Source: a virus. Taken from it: a stretch of DNA of 32,308 nucleotides. Under the pieces are notes generated by a model. It did no database searches, was not told the origin of the DNA, and saw only the letters and a list, made by a program, of their open reading frames with translations. The stretch covers positions 1 to 32,308 of the IMG/VR virus record IMGVR_UViG_3300025874_000045, one strand, 5' to 3'. Position numbers and translations under genes: made by a program. Shown here in pieces: positions 29,589 through 32,308 of this stretch (its first letter is position 1; each line of letters starts with the position of its first letter).

Positions 29589-29999
29589 CTATTCGTGATC
29601 GATTACTGCTATTAGGTGCTTAGCTAGATCATCTTTGATCAGTGATATCATCTTTCGATGAGCGCCGTGGGTCCTGTTTGTTGCCGCTAACCAATCCTCT
29701 CTTCTCTTGGACCTAGTTTTTCTGGGCGAGAGATACTCAACAAACAGGGCTGATCTTCTTTCCTCAGACAAGGTCCTTATTCTGTCCTCGAGAGCTGTTA
29801 CCAGTTCCTGTTGCCTGTCCGTAGGTACTGGCGGAGGAGTGTAAACATTATTCTGGGCGTTGTTGTTCTTAACCAGCTCTCCTAGCCAAGATCTATGCCC
29901 CAGCTCTCTTAAAGTGCCTCTGTTAGAGCTCAGTACCTGATGCGACCACTCCTCCAGAAGATCGTTCAAGAGTCGCTTGACGGGGTCCTTACTAGTCAT
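29589..29999 (-). CDS. Possible Q-type late antiterminator / late regulator
   Basis: A 136-residue basic protein. The N-terminus (LLEEWSHQVLSSNRG) recalls the W-xx-W-x-xxNRG start of lambdoid Q proteins of the phage_antitermQ type. The centre (DRIRTLSEERRSALFVEYL) and the C-terminal helices (NRTHGAHRKMISLIKDDLAKHL) have the layout of the sigma-region-4-like helix-turn-helix part of that family. It is the last gene of the leftward operon and precedes the late genes, which is where Q sits. Against this, no zinc site is visible and the motifs are only approximate. It abuts the previous stop (TAGATG). Confidence 0.45.
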   Translation of the reverse strand: MTSKDPVKRLLNDLLEEWSHQVLSSNRGTLRELGHRSWLGELVKNNNAQNNVYTPPPVPTDRQQELVTALEDRIRTLSEERRSALFVEYLSPRKTRSKRREDWLAATNRTHGAHRKMISLIKDDLAKHLIAVIDHE

Positions 30000-30293
30000 C
30001 TACAGCGATTGGGTTCTGGTAATGACTTCAGCGCTGTCCTCAGACTGACCAGATCTTTTGCGATAATGTATATCAACATGGTGCACACACATACCGTCGG
30101 ATATTCGAGTGAACTTGTTCACAGCATCCGTGATCGCTTGATCCATTTCGGCCTTCGCTCTACGAACCACCCTCAATGACACGAGGTCAGGTTGGGATTT
30201 GGTTTTTGGTTTTTCGATTTCCGAAAACGAATTTCGAATTTCTTTTTTTGAATTTCGAAAATCTTTTTCGGTTTTTTGAATTTCAGATTTCAT
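30000..30293 (-). CDS. Hypothetical protein with low-complexity N-terminus (97 aa)
   Basis: Two parts are visible. Residues 1-35 are Lys/Glu/Phe/Asn-rich and derive from a GAATTTC-repeat DNA tract. From residue 36 the protein is an ordinary small domain (VSLRVVRRAKAEMDQAITDAVNKF, then CVHHVDIHYRKRS). I do not know the family. AGGA lies nine bases before the ATG. It directly precedes the Q-like gene. Several in-frame repeats suggest that the N-terminal part grew by replication slippage. Confidence 0.6.
   Translation of the reverse strand: MKSEIQKTEKDFRNSKKEIRNSFSEIEKPKTKSQPDLVSLRVVRRAKAEMDQAITDAVNKFTRISDGMCVHHVDIHYRKRSGQSEDSAEVITRTQSL
30229..30284. repeat. Low-complexity tract with four GAATTTC repeats
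   Basis: GAATTTC occurs at 30229, 30236, 30250 and 30278 within a tract of T-runs and GGTTTTT units that reaches from about 30200 to 30335, covering the gene start and its leader. Confidence 0.6.
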
Positions 30294-30337
30294 TTTTGGT
30301 TTTCCTAATTTGGTTTTTGTGATTCGAGTTTCGAAAA

Positions 30338-30463
30338 CTAATGGCAGTTATCGTCGTCGTTGTTCGAGTGTATCCAATAACTGATACACCAAGCCGCGCC
30401 AAACCAAACAACAGCTGCATATGGGCCTACAGTAATAAAAGAAACATAATCTAGACCGTTCAT
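30338..30463 (-). CDS. 41-residue membrane protein
   Basis: ATG 30463 has a strong Shine-Dalgarno (GAGAGGAAGTT before ATG). The frame continues upstream to a TTG at 30613, but no RBS supports that start. The product has one membrane segment (about residues 8-31, SFITVGPYAAVVWFGAAWCI) and an Asn/Asp-rich tail ending NNDDDNCH. No family recognised. Confidence 0.6.
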   Translation of the reverse strand: MNGLDYVSFITVGPYAAVVWFGAAWCISYWIHSNNDDDNCH

Positions 30464-30619
30464 AACTTCCTCTCTTTGCGTAACAAACGCTACGTGTTTT
30501 GAGCTATATATAAACCACAAACAGCTCATATGGTATTCGTCCGCCCCATGATAACGGTCGGGCGGTTGACCGATCTGACTTCCCCTCGGATACGCCAAGA
30601 GGTCGGCTATCAATGCCAG

Positions 30620-31237
30620 TTAGATTCCTTCTTTTGATTCTTTCGGATACATCCTCTCAGCAGCACTCATCTTTTTAGCGGCCTTTTTCTTCTGCCAAGT
30701 TTTGTAGGGCAGGTCGTTTCCTTCCTGATAAACCCTAGCGTAGAGCATGAGCATCTGCAGGTTGCATATTACGTGCGCCCAGTGAGGTTGCCCACTATCC
30801 TCATCATTCTTGTAAGGATCATCCTTCATCTTCAGAAGGTGTCTCGCGGCACAACCAAACGGAACGCTCCACGGCATCCCCTTCGCCCAGTTCCAAGCTT
30901 TGTATTTTCGTTTACCGAACTCCCAAACGTGCGCTACCGAGTCGTACCCAGAGTATTCAGATATTGTTAGGTTTGATTTTGCTGCGAGCTGGAGCATTAT
31001 TTTGTCTCCGAGTACTCTAATGAACTCAATATCTCCAGTGAGCTGAAAGTCCGATAGGTTCCTCCAACACTCGCGGAGCACAGGATCCTTGAACTGGGGC
31101 CCGCCCATATCCTTGAGTATGATCAACGAGTAGTCTGGTTTACCAGAGTTGTATCTGGCTCCAGTACCGATATCATCCGAATCGATATCCCCAACACAGT
31201 TCTCTTTGTTCCAAGCTTCTGCTGTCTCTGAATCCAT
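30620..31237 (-). CDS. DUF5664 family dATP/dGTP pyrophosphohydrolase (MazZ-like)
   Basis: A 205-residue protein with the DUF5664 pattern: GARYNSGKPDYSLI (about 26-39), VAHVWEFGKRKYKAWNWAKG (about 101-120), CAARHLLKM (about 129-137), then DEDSGQPHWAHVICNLQML (about 146-164). The paired acidic and His residues of the last two motifs are the expected metal site of an all-alpha NTP pyrophosphohydrolase. Some members (MazZ) remove the pyrophosphate from dGTP/dATP in phages whose DNA contains 2-aminoadenine; most members are in ordinary phages. No PurZ or DatZ gene lies in this window. It is the first gene of the leftward operon. Confidence 0.75.
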   Translation of the reverse strand: MDSETAEAWNKENCVGDIDSDDIGTGARYNSGKPDYSLIILKDMGGPQFKDPVLRECWRNLSDFQLTGDIEFIRVLGDKIMLQLAAKSNLTISEYSGYDSVAHVWEFGKRKYKAWNWAKGMPWSVPFGCAARHLLKMKDDPYKNDEDSGQPHWAHVICNLQMLMLYARVYQEGNDLPYKTWQKKKAAKKMSAAERMYPKESKEGI

Positions 31238-31316
31238 AACTAGTGCCTTTATGTTTTGAAGGAGAGTAGTTTACAACATTACTCTGCCCGCGGCAACCAA
31301 AACCTTCTCTGATCCC

Positions 31317-31689
31317 AGAGTACAAAACTCGTTTTTCAAAAAAACCTTTTGAAATCAATGACTTACGTAAGAATTACCTCTCAAAGTACACAAAGTACAA
31401 AAGTACAGGAAGTTTTGTACTCGTTTTGTACTCTCTTTTTCCCTTTAAAATCAAGGACTTACGAGCGCAAAACCGCCAGAGTACAAAACTTTTCGAAAAA
31501 AGCCCAAAAAAGTTTAAATTCTAGATTCTGTTTATAGAACCCTATAACCCTTATTATATATTTCTAAAGTTTAAAAGTAGTAATAGAAGTGTACTCTATG
31601 TCCTCGTTCCCCTAACCCCTTGATTTTAAAGGGTTTTTCGAGAGTACAAGAAGAGTACAAAAGTACACGAAAGTTTTGTACTCTTGTAC
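31317..31689. repeat. Array of GTAC-centred repeats in the divergent intergenic region
   Basis: GTAC occurs 13 times between 31320 and 31689 (31320, 31386, 31395, 31403, 31417, 31428, 31481, 31591, 31644, 31655, 31663, 31678, 31686), mostly as GAGTACAAAA or its complement TTTTGTACTC. About one or two would be expected by chance. Two clusters (31386-31431 and 31644-31689) have the same internal layout. The rest of 31238-31996 holds no gene; CTCGGACCAA is repeated at 31780 and 31857. Confidence 0.8.
31412..31663. repeat. Long imperfect inverted repeat (arms about 45 bp)
   Basis: The arm 31412-31456 (TTTTGTACTC, TTTTGTACTCTC, then CCCTTTAAAATCAAGG) is the near-exact reverse complement of 31618-31663. 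The inner 16 bases match perfectly (31441-31456 with 31618-31633). The arms enclose about 160 AT-rich bases. Confidence 0.75.
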
Positions 31690-31922
31690 TCTAATGGACA
31701 AATGTCAGCTAAAACCCCTCACAAACATAAACTCGTTGTAATAAACCATACACATGTCCAGTAGCCAAGAATCAAGGACCTCGGACCAAAACTCAAAAAA
31801 GGAGCTCCGATTTCCAAAAAACTTGTCCCAAGCACCCCGCAGCCAGTCATAAGAAACTCGGACCAAGAACCACTTTTTTACCAAAAAGAACCAAGAACCC
31901 TGAAATAATAGTAAAACAGTTC

Positions 31923-31950
31923 TTTACTTAAAGTAAGCTTCGTGTATACT
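31923..31950 (+). promoter_or_regulatory. Rightward promoter with operator-like dyad
   Basis: TTTACT (31923-31928), 16-base spacer, TATACT (31945-31950). The -35 box is part of TTACTTAAAGTAA, an inverted repeat of 6-bp arms with one base between. The gene start follows 46 bases after the -10 box. Confidence 0.65.
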
Positions 31951-31996
31951 GTACCCCCAGTCGAGATTCATTGAACCAACCAGAACGGAGAAACAA

Positions 31997-32251
31997 ATGA
32001 AGAGATTGACCAGCCACAGAATCAACACTGCTATAAAGGAAGTAACGGGTGTTGATGCTAAGGTATTTCTAGAGCCGAACGTGAGCGCACATTTCTACAG
32101 TGACGACGAGCGCACCTCGGAGATCTTATCTAGGACCGATACGGGTGTTATGGTAGCTCGTTACTCCCACCTAACTCTAGAGCAGTGGGTTGATAGCTTT
32201 AAACTAATCTGGAACAACGCACAGAACGTGTTAAAAGGAGAATCAGAATGA
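31997..32251 (+). CDS. Hypothetical protein, first gene of the rightward operon (84 aa)
   Basis: An 84-residue acidic alpha/beta protein: LTSHRINTAIKEVTGVDAKVFL, SAHFYSDDERTSEIL, TGVMVARYSHLTLEQWVDSF, KLIWNNAQNVL. Small proteins of this kind are frequent in early phage operons. There is no helix-turn-helix, so it is not an obvious Cro-like regulator. Its ATG has CGGAGAAACAA upstream and its TGA overlaps the next ATG. Confidence 0.75.
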   Translation: MKRLTSHRINTAIKEVTGVDAKVFLEPNVSAHFYSDDERTSEILSRTDTGVMVARYSHLTLEQWVDSFKLIWNNAQNVLKGESE

Positions 32252-32308
32252 ACAGAGTATGGATAGAGTTAGAGATTCAGGACAGCGATGAGAAGAACCA
32301 CTCGGTCG
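32248..32308 (+). CDS. Start of a further rightward gene (partial)
   Basis: ATG 32248 overlaps the previous stop (ATGA) and AAGGAG lies seven bases before it. Only 20 residues (beginning MNRVWIELEIQD) are in the window, too few to identify. Confidence 0.7.
   Translation, partial: MNRVWIELEIQDSDEKNHSV

Noticed and set aside
30464-30613. 50-residue N-terminal extension of the 41-aa membrane protein
   Set aside because: Its TTG start has no Shine-Dalgarno, while the internal ATG 30463 has a strong one.
31349-31537. Plus-strand frame in the GTAC array
   Set aside because: Translation of low-complexity repeats without RBS; the region is better explained as regulatory DNA.
1-32308. CRISPR arrays, tRNA or rRNA genes, insertion sequences, integrase or attachment core
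   Set aside because: None seen: repeats found lack CRISPR spacing, no cloverleaf or GGTTCGAATCC-type arm was noticed, and no transposase or recombinase motif appears in any frame.

Overview
The window is a 32.3-kb piece of a tailed, siphovirus-type bacteriophage genome (free phage or prophage) with a lambda-type head. The case rests on gene order read along the minus strand from about 25.9 kb down to 10.6 kb: small terminase (Nu1-like), large terminase (GpA family), gpW joiner, portal, S49 protease with scaffold, gpD-like decoration protein, gpE-like major capsid, head-tail connector, gpZ-like, gpU-like, tail tube, G/GT frameshift chaperones, tape measure. The candidate spanin pair points to a Gram-negative host. 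No host gene, tRNA or integrase is visible, so host and lifestyle cannot be fixed.

Layout, left to right. 1-2.6 kb: lysis block on the minus strand with an M15 endolysin, nested candidate spanins and three small membrane proteins that are holin candidates, plus two membrane-anchored proteins, one of which (cut by the left edge) looks nucleoside-hydrolase-like. 2.7-10.6 kb: two tail fibres that share one N-terminal attachment domain, a tail protein, and a 1300-residue tail-tip protein carrying what looks like an inserted beta-propeller module. There are no recognisable M, L, K or I genes. 10.6-18.6 kb: tape measure (1631 aa), G/GT, tail tube, tail terminator and gpZ. 18.6-25.9 kb: head and packaging genes. 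25.9-27.0 kb: one unknown gene, then a compact control region with candidate cos elements, a minus-strand promoter, a terminator about 150 bases downstream of it, and a tiny SD-led ORF on the plus strand.

27.0-29.1 kb: a cassette of six small minus-strand genes, three sharing one ribosome-binding leader, with their own promoter, operator-like inverted repeat and terminator. 29.1-29.6 kb: non-coding, with four AGTTGCACT iteron-like repeats and a terminator. 29.6-31.2 kb: four minus-strand genes including a possible Q-type late regulator and a DUF5664/MazZ-like nucleotide pyrophosphohydrolase. 31.2-32.0 kb: a non-coding divergent region full of GTAC-centred repeats arranged as a long inverted repeat. 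From 32.0 kb transcription runs on the plus strand.

A working model (inference): the divergent GTAC region separates rightward and leftward transcription. The leftward unit makes the Q-like protein, which lets polymerase starting near 26.67 kb pass the terminator at 26.52 kb and read the packaging, head, tail and lysis genes as one late operon. Most late genes overlap or abut (ATGA, TAATG, GTGA junctions), which fits coupled translation.
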